Assembly (NCBI RefSeq): GCF_012933445.1
Contig: NZ_JABBNC010000012.1
Span: forward strand, 124,001-188,000
DNA: 64,000 bases
Origin: Actinoplanes sp. TBRC 11911
GTDB taxonomy: Bacteria; Actinomycetota; Actinomycetes; Mycobacteriales; Micromonosporaceae
Reading direction: 5' to 3'
The notes beneath the pieces were generated by a model. That model did not search any database, was not told where the DNA came from, and saw only the letters and a program-made list of their open reading frames with translations. The position numbers were made by a program, and so were the translations under genes. This document shows, piece by piece, positions 16,370-25,240 of this stretch. How positions within the stretch are numbered: the stretch's first letter is position 1; every line of letters begins with the position of its first letter.

Positions 16370-17560
16370 GTGGTGACAACCGAGCAGGAGCTGACCTCCT
16401 CGACGCGCGGCCGCATGATGGTGCTGGTCGCGCTCTTGCTGGCGGCGGTGAACCTGCGGCTCGCGGTGACGAGCATCGGTCCGGTGCTGACCGAGATCCG
16501 CGAGGGTCTCGGGATGAGCTCGACGGTCGCCGGGATCCTCACCTCGGTGCCGGCGATCTGCTTCGCGTCGTTCGGCCTGATCTCGCCCCGGCTCGCGCGC
16601 AGCTTCGGCGCCCCTCGCGTCATCCTGGCCGGGCTGGCGACGCTGACCATCGGGCTGGCCGTCCGCCCGTACGTCCCCGGAACCGCCCTCTTCCTGCTGC
16701 TCAGCGTGGTCGCGCTGGCCGGGATCGCGGTGGTCAACGTGCTGCTCCCGATGGTGGTCAAGGAGCATTTCCCGACCCAGGTCGGCACCGTGACCGGCTT
16801 CTACACGGTGGCTCTGAACGTGGGCGCGACCGTCGCCGCCGCCACCACCGTCCCGCTGACCGCGTCGTTCGGCGACGACTGGCGATTAGGTCTGGCCTGC
16901 TGGGCGCTGGTGGCGGTGCTGGCGATCCCGGCCTGGCTGCCGCTCTCCCGCCCCGCGCACACCCCCAACCCCGAGGTCAACGGCGCCGATTTCGTACGCA
17001 TGAGCCGGCACCCGGTCGCATGGGCGCTCGCCATCTATTTCGGGATGCAGTCGACCTCCGCGTACGTGATCATCGGCTGGCTCCCGCAGATCTACCGGGA
17101 CGCCGGCATCTCGGCCGAACAGGCCGGTCTGTTGTTCGCGACCACCTCGTTCCTGGGCGTGCCGCTCGGTCTCGGCCTGTCCTGGCTGGCCGGCCGGATG
17201 CGCAGTCAGAGCATGATCGCGCTGATCCTCGGCCTGTTCGGCATCGCCGGCTACGGCGGCCTGTGGTGGGATCCGGCCGCCGCGCCGTGGCTCTGGGCGA
17301 TCCTGCTGGGCGTCGTCAACACCGCGTTCCCGCTGGTCCTCACCATGATCGGCCTGCGCGGCAGCAACCCGGCCCGGGTGGTGCGGCTGTCCGCGTTCGC
17401 GCAGGGCGTGGGCTACCTGGTCGCGATCCCCGGCCCGATCCTGATCGGCGCGTTGCACGACGGCACGGACGGCTGGCGAGCACCGCTGGGGCTCATGGTC
17501 CTGCTGATGCTGCCGCAGATCGCGGCCGGCATGGCGGCCGGCCGCGACCGCCAGGTCTAA
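16370..17560 (+). CDS. MFS transporter, CynX/NimT-like
   Basis: A 396-residue integral membrane protein with about 12 helices. The opening helix VNLRLAVTSIGPVLTEI and the loop ISPRLARSFGAPRVI match the cyanate/2-nitroimidazole (CynX/NimT) branch of the major facilitator superfamily. The start is GTG at 16370 or the adjacent GTG at 16373. It follows the SIP gene by 26 bases on the same strand and may be cotranscribed, which would fit export of a small molecule such as a siderophore, but the substrate is unknown. Its 3' end overlaps the convergent hydrolase by 4 bases. Confidence 0.85.
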   Translation: MVTTEQELTSSTRGRMMVLVALLLAAVNLRLAVTSIGPVLTEIREGLGMSSTVAGILTSVPAICFASFGLISPRLARSFGAPRVILAGLATLTIGLAVRPYVPGTALFLLLSVVALAGIAVVNVLLPMVVKEHFPTQVGTVTGFYTVALNVGATVAAATTVPLTASFGDDWRLGLACWALVAVLAIPAWLPLSRPAHTPNPEVNGADFVRMSRHPVAWALAIYFGMQSTSAYVIIGWLPQIYRDAGISAEQAGLLFATTSFLGVPLGLGLSWLAGRMRSQSMIALILGLFGIAGYGGLWWDPAAAPWLWAILLGVVNTAFPLVLTMIGLRGSNPARVVRLSAFAQGVGYLVAIPGPILIGALHDGTDGWRAPLGLMVLLMLPQIAAGMAAGRDRQV

Positions 17561-18585
17561 ACCAGTTTCAGCAGCTCGTCGGCCACCACGGCCGGGCGTT
17601 CCACGTGCGGCGAGTGGCCACAACCGGCTAAAACCAGTTCCCGGTACGCGCCGTACCGCTCGAGGACCGCGCGCGTCTGACCGATCATCGGTTGCGGCGG
17701 GCACACGTCGGCGCCCGGCCATCCCGGCACCGCACCGAGCTGCCCCAGGTAGGCCATGTCGAACAGGGACGTGTCCGAAACGATGACGTCCCGGTCGCCG
17801 CGCACCCACACGATCGGCGGCTTACCCGGCACCTTCAGCAGGTCCTCGGCCAGGCGGAAGTGGTTGGGCGCCATGGCGTTCGCGACGCCACGGTCGCCGG
17901 GCGCCACCCCCGGCCAGTTGTCGCTGGGTTTGCTGTCGCCCGGATAGTTGTCGTCGCCGACCGCCGTGGACAGCATCGTGTCGAGCAGCGCCTGCTCGTC
18001 GTCGCCCAAGGTGGCGGGGTCGGCGACGTACGCGGTGCGCAGCACGTTGAGCGGGCTGACCGGCTCGTCCGTCCCGCGATCCCGCTCCCGGATCCGCCGC
18101 ACGAAGTCCGGGTTGACCGTGCCCCCGCCCGTCCCCGCGAAATCCGGCGCGGTCGGGGTGCCGTCCAACCCTTTGGTGCCACCGAAGCCGTACGGGCTGA
18201 GCGGCGCCTCCAGAAGCAGTCCCGAGACCCGGGCCGGGTGGTCGACGAGCAGCTGCATGGCCACGCCACAGCCCATCGAGTGCGCCGCCACCGTCACCGC
18301 CCCGCCGCCCGGGAACAGCGCCCGGTCATCAAGCAGCGCCGCCACGTCGTCGGCGAAGTCCCGCAGCCCGCGGGTCGCGTCCACCGGAGCGGCCTCACTG
18401 TTTCCGTACCCCCGCAGGTCGGGCGCGACGATCCGGAGATCCGGCGGCAGGTGCCGGACGAGCGGCTCCCAGAACGCCGCCGACGAGCAGTTGCCGTGTA
18501 TGAGCAGCACGGCCCGGCCATCGCCGGGCCCACCAACAAGGACGTTCAGCCGGATGCCGCGCACGGCGACGGTGACCTCTTCCAT
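17557..18585 (-). CDS. alpha/beta-hydrolase
   Basis: A 342-residue alpha/beta-fold hydrolase. The oxyanion loop HGNCSS, nucleophile elbow AHSMGCG with Ser103, GDRD (acid) and GCGHSPH (His) form the usual triad. An enlarged cap of about 100 residues (about 125-230) lies between the elbow and the acid. No signal peptide. The substrate is not predictable; esterase or epoxide-hydrolase-like activity is possible. Transcribed away from the methyltransferase at 18655, with a 69-base divergent promoter region. Confidence 0.85.
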   Translation of the reverse strand: MEEVTVAVRGIRLNVLVGGPGDGRAVLLIHGNCSSAAFWEPLVRHLPPDLRIVAPDLRGYGNSEAAPVDATRGLRDFADDVAALLDDRALFPGGGAVTVAAHSMGCGVAMQLLVDHPARVSGLLLEAPLSPYGFGGTKGLDGTPTAPDFAGTGGGTVNPDFVRRIRERDRGTDEPVSPLNVLRTAYVADPATLGDDEQALLDTMLSTAVGDDNYPGDSKPSDNWPGVAPGDRGVANAMAPNHFRLAEDLLKVPGKPPIVWVRGDRDVIVSDTSLFDMAYLGQLGAVPGWPGADVCPPQPMIGQTRAVLERYGAYRELVLAGCGHSPHVERPAVVADELLKLV

Positions 18586-18654
18586 CGACGAAGCTTCCCA
18601 CGATCACCCACCGGGGAGGCTGCCGAACATCGACATATCTGCAACGCTGACCGA

Positions 18655-19638
18655 ATGACCGACCAGGGCGAGACCCCGCCACCCGCCACCCCGCGCGAGC
18701 GGAACCGCGACGTGTGGGCGGACGGCGCGGCCTACGAGGCCTTCGTCGGCCGCTGGAGCAGGCAGGTGGCGGCCCGGTTCGTGCGTTGGTTGGACGTCCC
18801 CGACGGCCGCCGCTGGCTGGACGCCGGCTGCGGCACAGGCGCCCTGACCGCCGCCATCCCCCACGCCGGCGTGGTAGTCGGCCTGGACCCGTCGTTGCGC
18901 TTCCTGCGCGCGCGGCCACCCGCGCCCAGCACCGCGCCCACCGCGCCAGCTTCGCGGGCCGCGGCCGACGCCACGCCAGGACCGCAGGTCGCAGCTGACA
19001 CCGTGCCAGTTCCATCGGTCACGGACGACCCCGCGCCAGCTGCACCGGTCACGGACGGCCCCGCGCCAGCTCCACCGGCCACGGACGACCCCGCAGCGCG
19101 AGTTAACCGCGTCGCCGGGGATGCCGCCGCGCTCCCGTTTGCGGACCGGGTGTTCGACGCCGTTGTCAGCGGCCTTGCCCTGAACTTCGTCCCGCGGCCC
19201 GAGGCGGCGGTTGCCGAGTTCGCCCGGGTGGCCCGCCCCGGCGCGGTCGTCGCGGCGTACGTCTGGGATTACGCGGAGGGCATGCAGATGATCCGCCACT
19301 TCTGGGACGTGGCGGCCGACCTCGATCCGGCAGCCGAGGCCCTCGACGAAGGCCGCCGCTTCCCGATCTGCCACGCGCCCGCACTGGCCGAAGCGTGGAT
19401 GGCCGCCGGACTCCGTCGCGTGACGACCACAAAGATCGAGATCCCCACCGTGTTCCGAAGCTTCGACGACTTCTGGCACCCGTTCCTGGGCGGCCAGGGC
19501 CCGGCACCCGCCTACTTGGCGGCCCAGCCCCCGGACCGCCGCGAGGCGATCCGCCAGGCACTCGCCACCCGGCTGGGCCCGAACGTCATCGCGCTGACGG
19601 CCGGCGCCTGGGCCGTACGGGGATTTAAAGATATTTAA
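18655..19638 (+). CDS. class I SAM-dependent methyltransferase with repeat insertion
   Basis: A 327-residue methyltransferase. Motif I is WLDAGCGTGALT and motif II the GLDPS acidic end. A low-complexity Ala/Pro/Asp insertion of about 60 residues (about 88-147) separates these from the GDAAALPFADRVFDAVVS strand that is normally 20-25 residues later. The rest follows the UbiE/ubiquinone-type fold. The insertion is built from 30-bp DNA repeats (18961-19095). The ATG at 18655 gives the standard N terminus WADGAAYEAFVGRWSR. Substrate unknown; the insertion should be a surface loop if the enzyme is active. Confidence 0.85.
   Translation: MTDQGETPPPATPRERNRDVWADGAAYEAFVGRWSRQVAARFVRWLDVPDGRRWLDAGCGTGALTAAIPHAGVVVGLDPSLRFLRARPPAPSTAPTAPASRAAADATPGPQVAADTVPVPSVTDDPAPAAPVTDGPAPAPPATDDPAARVNRVAGDAAALPFADRVFDAVVSGLALNFVPRPEAAVAEFARVARPGAVVAAYVWDYAEGMQMIRHFWDVAADLDPAAEALDEGRRFPICHAPALAEAWMAAGLRRVTTTKIEIPTVFRSFDDFWHPFLGGQGPAPAYLAAQPPDRREAIRQALATRLGPNVIALTAGAWAVRGFKDI
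18961..19095 (+). repeat. 30-bp tandem repeat, about 4.5 copies, in methyltransferase gene
   Basis: Units begin at 18961, 18991, 19021, 19051 and a half unit at 19081. The last copies are nearly identical (ACGGACGACCCCGCGCCAGC type) and the first two are degenerate. Each encodes ten residues of type TDDPAPAAPV, so copy number can change without a frameshift. Confidence 0.9.
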
Positions 19639-19720
19639 GTTATTTGATACGACGATCATGGATCCCTACACGTTACTGTAAACCTCCTTGCCAATTTCCC
19701 CGATGGCTCGAGGTCTATCG

Positions 19721-20539
19721 ATGAAGAGGAAGACACTGCTCGCGGCGACGCTCACCGCCGCGGCCGCCGGAGCACTCGGCGTCGCAGGCGTCCCCAGCGC
19801 CGGCGCCACAACCATCCCCAACGCCCCCAACACCAATGCAGCCGCCGCGCTCGACCCGTCCCTTCCCCCAGGCGGCAACTTCAACCTGTCGATCTGGCAG
19901 CTCCAACTCCCCACCGGCTCGCCGGGCAGGCCGGACACGATTCAGCCCGCCCAGCTCAAAGGCGCGAACGGCTATAGCAATCCCGCCTACTTCTGGACCG
20001 ACAAGACCGACGGCTCGATGACGTTCTGGGCGCCCGAGAAGGGCGTCACGACCCCGAACTCCAACTACGCCCGCTCCGAACTACGCGAGATGAACACGAA
20101 CGGCTCGACCGCCGACTGGACTTTCGCCGGCAACCACACGATGAGCGCAGAACTGCGCATCCCCCAGGTCACCAAGAACGTCTGCGTCGGCCAGGTGCAC
20201 CTCGGCTCCGGCGGATCGTCCACCAAGCCGCTGCTCGAGCTCTACTACCGCCCGAACGGCGACATCTACCTCGGCACGGAGAACTCGCCGGACGGCGGGC
20301 AGACCCTGCACCTGGTGGGCAACGAGCCGCTGGGTACACATTGGACGTACGTCATCAACGTCACGGGCAACAAGATCAACCTGACGGTGAACGGGAGCAA
20401 GACGACCTATACGATCCCGTCCTCGTTCAACCCGTACCGGCAGTACTTCAAGGCCGGCTCGTACAACCAGTCGTCCTCGGACAGCACCAGCAACGGCGCG
20501 AAGGTGAAGTTCTACAGCCTGGTCGTCACGCACTCCTGA
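19721..20539 (+). CDS. secreted alginate lyase, polysaccharide lyase family 7
   Basis: Cleaves alginate by beta-elimination outside the cell. The 272-residue protein has a signal peptide (about 1-30, ending SAGA) and one PL7 beta-jelly-roll domain with the three family signatures: RSELREM, QVH (usually QIH) and YFKAGSYNQ, which supply the catalytic Arg, Gln, His and Tyr. The ATG at 19721 has GAGG 7 bases upstream; the upstream in-frame TTG at 19688 has no ribosome site. The region before it (19639-19720) is AT-rich. The end overlaps the convergent LLM gene by 14 bases. No alginate uptake genes are nearby. Confidence 0.93.
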   Translation: MKRKTLLAATLTAAAAGALGVAGVPSAGATTIPNAPNTNAAAALDPSLPPGGNFNLSIWQLQLPTGSPGRPDTIQPAQLKGANGYSNPAYFWTDKTDGSMTFWAPEKGVTTPNSNYARSELREMNTNGSTADWTFAGNHTMSAELRIPQVTKNVCVGQVHLGSGGSSTKPLLELYYRPNGDIYLGTENSPDGGQTLHLVGNEPLGTHWTYVINVTGNKINLTVNGSKTTYTIPSSFNPYRQYFKAGSYNQSSSDSTSNGAKVKFYSLVVTHS

Positions 20540-21347
20540 GCAGCTTGATCACGGGGGCGAACTCCTCCATGAACATGGCGTTCATGCCGATGTAGGACAC
20601 GGCGTATTTCTCCCGGCGATGGCGGAGCAGGTCGGCGATCTGCTCCGCCGAGCCGGTCAGGAACACCAGACTGCCGGACTCTGCCATCGCTGCCGGGTCG
20701 CCGCCCCCGGTGAGCCGGGACAGCCACGGCGGCAGCTCGGACGGGCTGGGCGCGATGCCGGCGATGTTCGTCTTGAGCTCGAGCTCGTCGAATCGGTCAC
20801 CCGCGAACTCACGCAGGTCCGACACCGTACGCGCGAGCTCCTCCTCGGTCGCGGCCGGCGGCAGGCCCAGCGCGATCGTGTCGGCCAGCCGTGCCGCCAG
20901 GCGCAGCATCCGGGGCTTGCTCGCCGCGACCAGCACCCGCGGCGGATGTTCATTGGCCCGCACCAGCTCGATCAGCCGCTCGACCAGCGCCAGCCGCTCG
21001 GCGGGACTGCCGAACGCACTGCCCAGCGCTTCCGCGTCACGCTCGGCACCGGGACGGCCACCGCCGATGCCGAGCTCGAAACGCCCGTCGCTGAGCTGCT
21101 GCAGACTCTCCGTCTCGTACGCCACGAGGCCGGGCGGGCGGTTGGGGGCGCTCAGCACGTACGTCCCGACGCGCAGTCGCGTGGTCACGGCCGCCGCCGC
21201 GGCAAGTGCGGGGAACGGCGCGTAGGTATTCAGCGTGTCAGGGGTCAGCAACGTGTCATAGCCCAGCTCCTCGGCCCGGCGGGCGGTGGCGGTCCACTCG
21301 GCGCCCGAGGACGCCCTTCCTGCGACGACTGCGAATCGGAATGTCAT
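20526..21347 (-). CDS. LLM-class (luciferase-like) flavin/F420-dependent oxidoreductase
   Basis: A 273-residue TIM-barrel oxidoreductase of the luciferase-like family, usually using F420 or FMN. Visible features are the N-terminal strand FRFAVVAGRASSGAEW, PDTLNTYAPFPALAAAA, the VGTYVLSAPNRPP strand and the ELGIGGGRPGAE loop. An ATG at 21356 (three codons earlier) is equally possible; neither has a clear ribosome site. An 18-bp palindrome (21407-21424) lies in its promoter region. The multicopper oxidase upstream ends at 21431. Substrate unknown. Confidence 0.85.
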   Translation of the reverse strand: MTFRFAVVAGRASSGAEWTATARRAEELGYDTLLTPDTLNTYAPFPALAAAAAVTTRLRVGTYVLSAPNRPPGLVAYETESLQQLSDGRFELGIGGGRPGAERDAEALGSAFGSPAERLALVERLIELVRANEHPPRVLVAASKPRMLRLAARLADTIALGLPPAATEEELARTVSDLREFAGDRFDELELKTNIAGIAPSPSELPPWLSRLTGGGDPAAMAESGSLVFLTGSAEQIADLLRHRREKYAVSYIGMNAMFMEEFAPVIKLLRSA

Positions 21348-21406
21348 GCGGGACATGGTGGCGCGGGGCGGACCGCGGCCGCATCGGAGCAGGGGCGCAT
21401 CTTTTT

Positions 21407-21424
21407 GTACGACCACGGTCGTAC
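21407..21424. promoter_or_regulatory. palindrome upstream of LLM oxidoreductase
   Basis: GTACGACCACGGTCGTAC: perfect 8-bp arms around a 2-base centre, 51-60 bases before the LLM start and just after the multicopper oxidase stop. It shares the half-site TACGACC with the dyad at 23392-23420. Probable operator. Confidence 0.6.
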
Positions 21425-21430
21425 GGGAAA

Positions 21431-22903
21431 TCATGCCGTGACGAAGTCGGCCATCATCGCCATGTCCTCGTGTTCGAGGTTGTGGCAGTGCAGCAGGTAG
21501 GAGCCGGCGTAGTCGGTGAACCTCGTCGCCACGGCGATCGCCTCGGACGGGCGTACGTCCACTGTGTCCTTCCATCCGGCGTCGTAAGCGCCCGGCCCGC
21601 CGGTGTTGCGCGACAGGACTTGGAACGGGTCGAGATGCACGTGAACCGGGTGATGGAAGTCGGTGATGAACCGCCAGATCTCCACCTCACCCAGCCGGGG
21701 CCGGGCCAGCGCCCGCCCGGGCCGATACGACTGATCGTTGATCGTCCAGTTCCCGTCGCGCGACTGGCTGAACAGAAACGTCCGGGTTCGCGCCGCACGT
21801 CCCGGATCAAGCCGCGGCACTCCATCACTCAGCCGCGCCGGAACAACCGATTCGTCCTTCATGGCGCCGCCAAGAACATCGAACCGCATGACATCCCCGG
21901 CACCACCGTCACCCAACGTGTTGACCAGCCGCACCCGTGTCCCCGGTCGATACCGCCCGAAGTCGACCACCACGTCGAACCGTTCCGCGGGCGCCACTTC
22001 CAGCACATCGTGCGCCACCGGCCGCTCCAGCAGCCCGCCGTCGCTGCCGATCTGCACCAGAGCTCCACCCCCGGACGGTTGCGGATCGAGCCGCAGCCGA
22101 TACCGCCGGGCGTTCGACGCGTTGAGCAGCCGCAACCGATACCGCACCGGATCCACGCGCAGCACCGGCCACGGCGCGCCGTTGACCAGGATGACGTCAC
22201 CCAGCACCCCGTTCATGAAGCCGTCGTGCATGTCCGGATACGCCATCGAGCCATCCTCGCCGAACGATCGATCGGTGATCATCAACGGGATGTCGCGATC
22301 ACCCGTGGGCAGTGGCAACGCCTCTTCCTCGTCGTCACGCACCAGATGAAAGCCTGCCAAACCCCGCCAGACATTCCCTCCCGTACGCCCCATCGAGTGG
22401 TCGTGGTACCAGAGCGTCGCGGCCCGCTGGTTCATCGGATACTCGTAGTCGCGCGCGTGATCCATCCCCGGCATCCGCGGCATCACCATGTCCATCGGGT
22501 ACCCGTCGCTGGCCGCCGGCGTGTGCCCGCCGTGCAGGTGTACGACCACGGGGTAGGGCAGCTCGTTGCGATGTCGTACGACCGTCCTCCGACCGGAGTG
22601 CGAGACGATCGTCGGACCGGGGAAGCTCCCGCCGTACGTCCAGGCCGCCGTCCGCAGCCCGGGAAGGATCTCGAGCAGGGCCGGCCGCTGAGTGATCTCG
22701 TAGTGGTCGGTGGAGGCGTCGACGCGTACCGGGGAAAGCACCGGAGGAATCGGCAGCGGCGTGCGAAAACGCGGGGGTGCGGGGGCCGTGCTGCGCAGCA
22801 GCCGCCCAGGTTGTGCCGGAGCGAGCAGCCGGGCACCGAGCGGAATGCCCGCGCCCAGCGCGACCGCCGCCCCACCCACCCGCAGGATGCTGCGGCGCTT
22901 CAT
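21431..22903 (-). CDS. multicopper oxidase (laccase/CotA-FtsP type), Tat-like export signal
   Basis: A 490-residue three-domain copper oxidase. All four copper-binding motifs are present: HLHGGHT, WYHDHSM, HPVHVHLD and LLHCHNLEHEDMAMM (Cys for type 1 copper, Met axial ligand). The N terminus MKRRSILRVGG has paired arginines and a hydrophobic stretch, suggesting Tat export of a folded enzyme. Possible substrates are phenols, Cu(I) or Mn(II); the Met-rich stretch MDMVMPRMPGMDH suggests a copper or metal link. The start overlaps the stop of the membrane protein at 22900 by 4 bases, so the pair is one unit. Confidence 0.92.
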   Translation of the reverse strand: MKRRSILRVGGAAVALGAGIPLGARLLAPAQPGRLLRSTAPAPPRFRTPLPIPPVLSPVRVDASTDHYEITQRPALLEILPGLRTAAWTYGGSFPGPTIVSHSGRRTVVRHRNELPYPVVVHLHGGHTPAASDGYPMDMVMPRMPGMDHARDYEYPMNQRAATLWYHDHSMGRTGGNVWRGLAGFHLVRDDEEEALPLPTGDRDIPLMITDRSFGEDGSMAYPDMHDGFMNGVLGDVILVNGAPWPVLRVDPVRYRLRLLNASNARRYRLRLDPQPSGGGALVQIGSDGGLLERPVAHDVLEVAPAERFDVVVDFGRYRPGTRVRLVNTLGDGGAGDVMRFDVLGGAMKDESVVPARLSDGVPRLDPGRAARTRTFLFSQSRDGNWTINDQSYRPGRALARPRLGEVEIWRFITDFHHPVHVHLDPFQVLSRNTGGPGAYDAGWKDTVDVRPSEAIAVATRFTDYAGSYLLHCHNLEHEDMAMMADFVTA

Positions 22904-23313
22904 ACCGGCACCTCTTCCTTGCGCGCCTCGACCTGCGGGGTCTTCTCCTTACGCCAGACCTCGGAAGCCATCTGCAGGATGCCGATCACCATCAGCACGC
23001 CGATCGGCACGTGCAGGATGAGCAGGCGAAACTCGCCGAGCACCGCCGTCGCCGCGATCGCGAGCGGCACCATGAACCCGTGCGTCAGCACCGATCGGGG
23101 TGCACCGGCGCGATAGAGGAACACCGCGGCGACGCCTTGCACGAGAGCGACCACGATCATCGTCATTCCGTTGATCATGTGCATCCGGAGCAGGTCGTAG
23201 TGCCCGCTGAGGAAGCCGCCGGCCAGGACCGGCTGGAGGAGGACTTGGACCGCGAGCACCGCCGTGGTGCCGCGGGTGAGCAACCGGGGCCAGGATCTGG
23301 ACATGCCCGTCAC
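22900..23313 (-). CDS. four-helix membrane protein coupled to multicopper oxidase
   Basis: A 137-residue protein with four hydrophobic segments and several histidines facing them (SGHYDLLRMHMINGM, LLILHVPIG). A small haem-binding or redox membrane protein is conceivable but not shown. The GTG start has GGAG 7 bases upstream, better than the ATG three codons later. It ends with ATGA overlap into the oxidase gene and is divergent from the histidine kinase, with the dyad 23392-23420 between them. Confidence 0.75.
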   Translation of the reverse strand: MTGMSRSWPRLLTRGTTAVLAVQVLLQPVLAGGFLSGHYDLLRMHMINGMTMIVVALVQGVAAVFLYRAGAPRSVLTHGFMVPLAIAATAVLGEFRLLILHVPIGVLMVIGILQMASEVWRKEKTPQVEARKEEVPV

Positions 23314-23391
23314 CTTCGCGCTCCGGCCGGGGCACGGGCATCCGGCCAGGGATGACTCTTGGATCCGAGCCCTCCGAAGTATCGCTACAAC

Positions 23392-23420
23392 CCTGGTCGT
23401 ACGCCGCCACTACGACCAGG
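23392..23420. promoter_or_regulatory. dyad between oxidase operon and two-component system
   Basis: CCTGGTCGTA - 9 bases - TACGACCAGG, a perfect 10-bp inverted repeat midway between the divergent genes at 23313 and 23463. Likely operator, possibly for the adjacent response regulator; it shares TACGACC with 21407-21424. Confidence 0.65.
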
Positions 23421-23449
23421 AGGCGATGACGGAAGAGGCGTCCGTCGAT

Positions 23450-23455
23450 TACCGT
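23450..23455 (+). promoter_or_regulatory. -10 box, leaderless histidine kinase transcript
   Basis: TACCGT followed by 7 bases and the ATG at 23463; no ribosome-binding site. Confidence 0.5.
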
Positions 23456-23462
23456 TCCCGGC

Positions 23463-24584
23463 ATGGCTCCTCCGGCGTGGCGTGACCCGTTGGCGGCCGC
23501 CGTGCTCGCCATCGTCGTGGTGGCCGGCGCCGCGACCGCGCCCCCTGGTGAGCGCGCGATGGACTTCGCCGGGTACGCGATCCTGATCATCAGTTCCGCC
23601 GCCACCGCGGTCGTCACCCGCTGGCCGATCCCGGTGCTGATCCTCACGAGCGCCGGCATGCTCGCCTACGCGGCGCCCGGCTACCCGGGCATCGGCCCGC
23701 TGCTCCCGCAGCTCTTCGCGATCTACACGGTGGTCCGGGCCGGCCATCGCCTCATCGCGGGCGCGGCGATCGCGGTGACCGTCGTGGGCGGCCTCGGCAC
23801 GCAGGTGTTCTCGCCGGAGACGACGCAACGATGGACCCTGCTGATCGGCTGGTTGCTCGCCGCGGTCGTGGCCGGCGAGCTGGTCCGCAAAAACCAGGCC
23901 TACCTGGAGCAGGTCGAGCGTCGAGCAGACGAAGCCGAGCGTACGCGGGAGGAGACTGCCCGCCGCCGGGCCGACGAGGAACGCCTGCGCATCGCGCGCG
24001 AGCTGCACGACTCGCTGACCCACAGCATCTCGATCATCAAAGTGCAGGCGGGCGTGGCGATCCACCTGACCCGCAAGCGCGACGAGCCGGTGCCGGAAGC
24101 GCTGCTCGCGATCCAGGAGGCCAGCGGCGACGCGATGCGCGAGCTGCGGGCGACGCTGGAGCTGCTGCGCGACGACGACATCGGCAGCGGGCTCGCCCTG
24201 GTGGAGCGCCTCGTGGACGGCGCGCGGCGGGCCGGTCTGCCGGTGCGGATGGACGTCGACGGCGAGCCGCGCGCGCTGCCCGCCCCGGTCGACCGCACCG
24301 CGTACCGGATCATCCAGGAGGCCCTCACCAACATCACCCGGCACGCGGGGCCCGAGGTCAGCGCGTCGGTCACGCTCTCCTACGACCAGGACCAATTGAC
24401 CGTACGCGTCGAGGACGACGGTCACGGGCCCCAGGAGCACGGCACCGCCCCCGGGGTCGGGCTGACCGGCATGCGGGAGCGCGTCACCGCCTTGGGCGGC
24501 ACCCTCCACACCGGACCGGGCGACGAGGGCGGCTTCCGTGTGCACGCCCGGCTGCCACTCGCCCTGCACGTGGAGCCGGCATGA
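23463..24584 (+). CDS. sensor histidine kinase, NarL/DesK-type (HisKA_3)
   Basis: A 373-residue membrane sensor kinase. Four or five hydrophobic segments fill residues about 8-142, then a coiled coil (about 145-178). The dimerisation/phosphoacceptor helix RIARELHDSLTHSIS has His182. The ATPase domain carries YRIIQEALTNITRHA (N box) and VEDDGHGP / GLTGMRERV (G boxes). There is no large extracellular domain, so it probably senses a membrane or intramembrane signal. It overlaps the response regulator by 4 bases (ATGA) and is divergent from the multicopper oxidase pair. Confidence 0.92.
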   Translation: MAPPAWRDPLAAAVLAIVVVAGAATAPPGERAMDFAGYAILIISSAATAVVTRWPIPVLILTSAGMLAYAAPGYPGIGPLLPQLFAIYTVVRAGHRLIAGAAIAVTVVGGLGTQVFSPETTQRWTLLIGWLLAAVVAGELVRKNQAYLEQVERRADEAERTREETARRRADEERLRIARELHDSLTHSISIIKVQAGVAIHLTRKRDEPVPEALLAIQEASGDAMRELRATLELLRDDDIGSGLALVERLVDGARRAGLPVRMDVDGEPRALPAPVDRTAYRIIQEALTNITRHAGPEVSASVTLSYDQDQLTVRVEDDGHGPQEHGTAPGVGLTGMRERVTALGGTLHTGPGDEGGFRVHARLPLALHVEPA

Positions 24585-25240
24585 TCCGGGTGCTGCTCGC
24601 CGACGACCAGGCCCTGATCCGGGCCGGGTTCCGGGCGCTGTTGCGCGCCGAGGACGACATCGAGGTGGTCGCCGAGGGCGCGAACGGTAGCGAAGCGGTT
24701 GCCCTCGCCTTCGAGCACAATCCCGACGTCGCGCTCATCGACATTCAGATGCCGGTGCTGGACGGCATCGAGGCGACCCGCCGCATCGCCTCCGACCCGC
24801 AGTTGTCAGCGGTGCGGGTGGTGATGCTGACGAACTACGGGCTGGATGAGTACGTCTACGCGGCGCTGCGGGCCGGGGCGAGCGGCTTCCTGGTCAAGGA
24901 CACCGAACCCGCCGACCTGATCCACGGCGTACGGGTGGCGGCCCGCGGCGACGCCCTGCTCTCCCCCGCGATCACGCAGCGCTTGATCGGTGAGTTCGTC
25001 AGCCGCCCGCCGCGCGGCTCGCTGGGCACCGCCCTGGAACTGCTGACCAACCGGGAGCGCGAGGTGGTGGCGCTGGCCGCGCGCGGGCTGTCGAACGACG
25101 AGATCGCCGCCGACATGGTGATCAGCCCGGCCACGGCCAAGACCCACGTGAGCCGCGCGATGACGAAGCTGGGCGCGCGCGACCGGGCCCAGCTGGTCGT
25201 CTTCGCCTACGAGTCGGGCCTGATCGAGCCCCGCCGGTAG
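24581..25240 (+). CDS. response regulator, NarL/LuxR family
   Basis: A 219-residue DNA-binding regulator. The receiver has the acidic pair in LLADDQ, phosphoacceptor Asp54 in ALIDIQMP and Lys in FLVKD. The C-terminal LuxR helix-turn-helix (about 150-212) reads LTNREREVVALAARGLSNDEIA. It is the cognate partner of the kinase before it. The dyads at 23392-23420 and 21407-21424 are candidate binding sites, which would link it to the copper oxidase and LLM genes; that is inference. Confidence 0.93.
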   Translation: MIRVLLADDQALIRAGFRALLRAEDDIEVVAEGANGSEAVALAFEHNPDVALIDIQMPVLDGIEATRRIASDPQLSAVRVVMLTNYGLDEYVYAALRAGASGFLVKDTEPADLIHGVRVAARGDALLSPAITQRLIGEFVSRPPRGSLGTALELLTNREREVVALAARGLSNDEIAADMVISPATAKTHVSRAMTKLGARDRAQLVVFAYESGLIEPRR

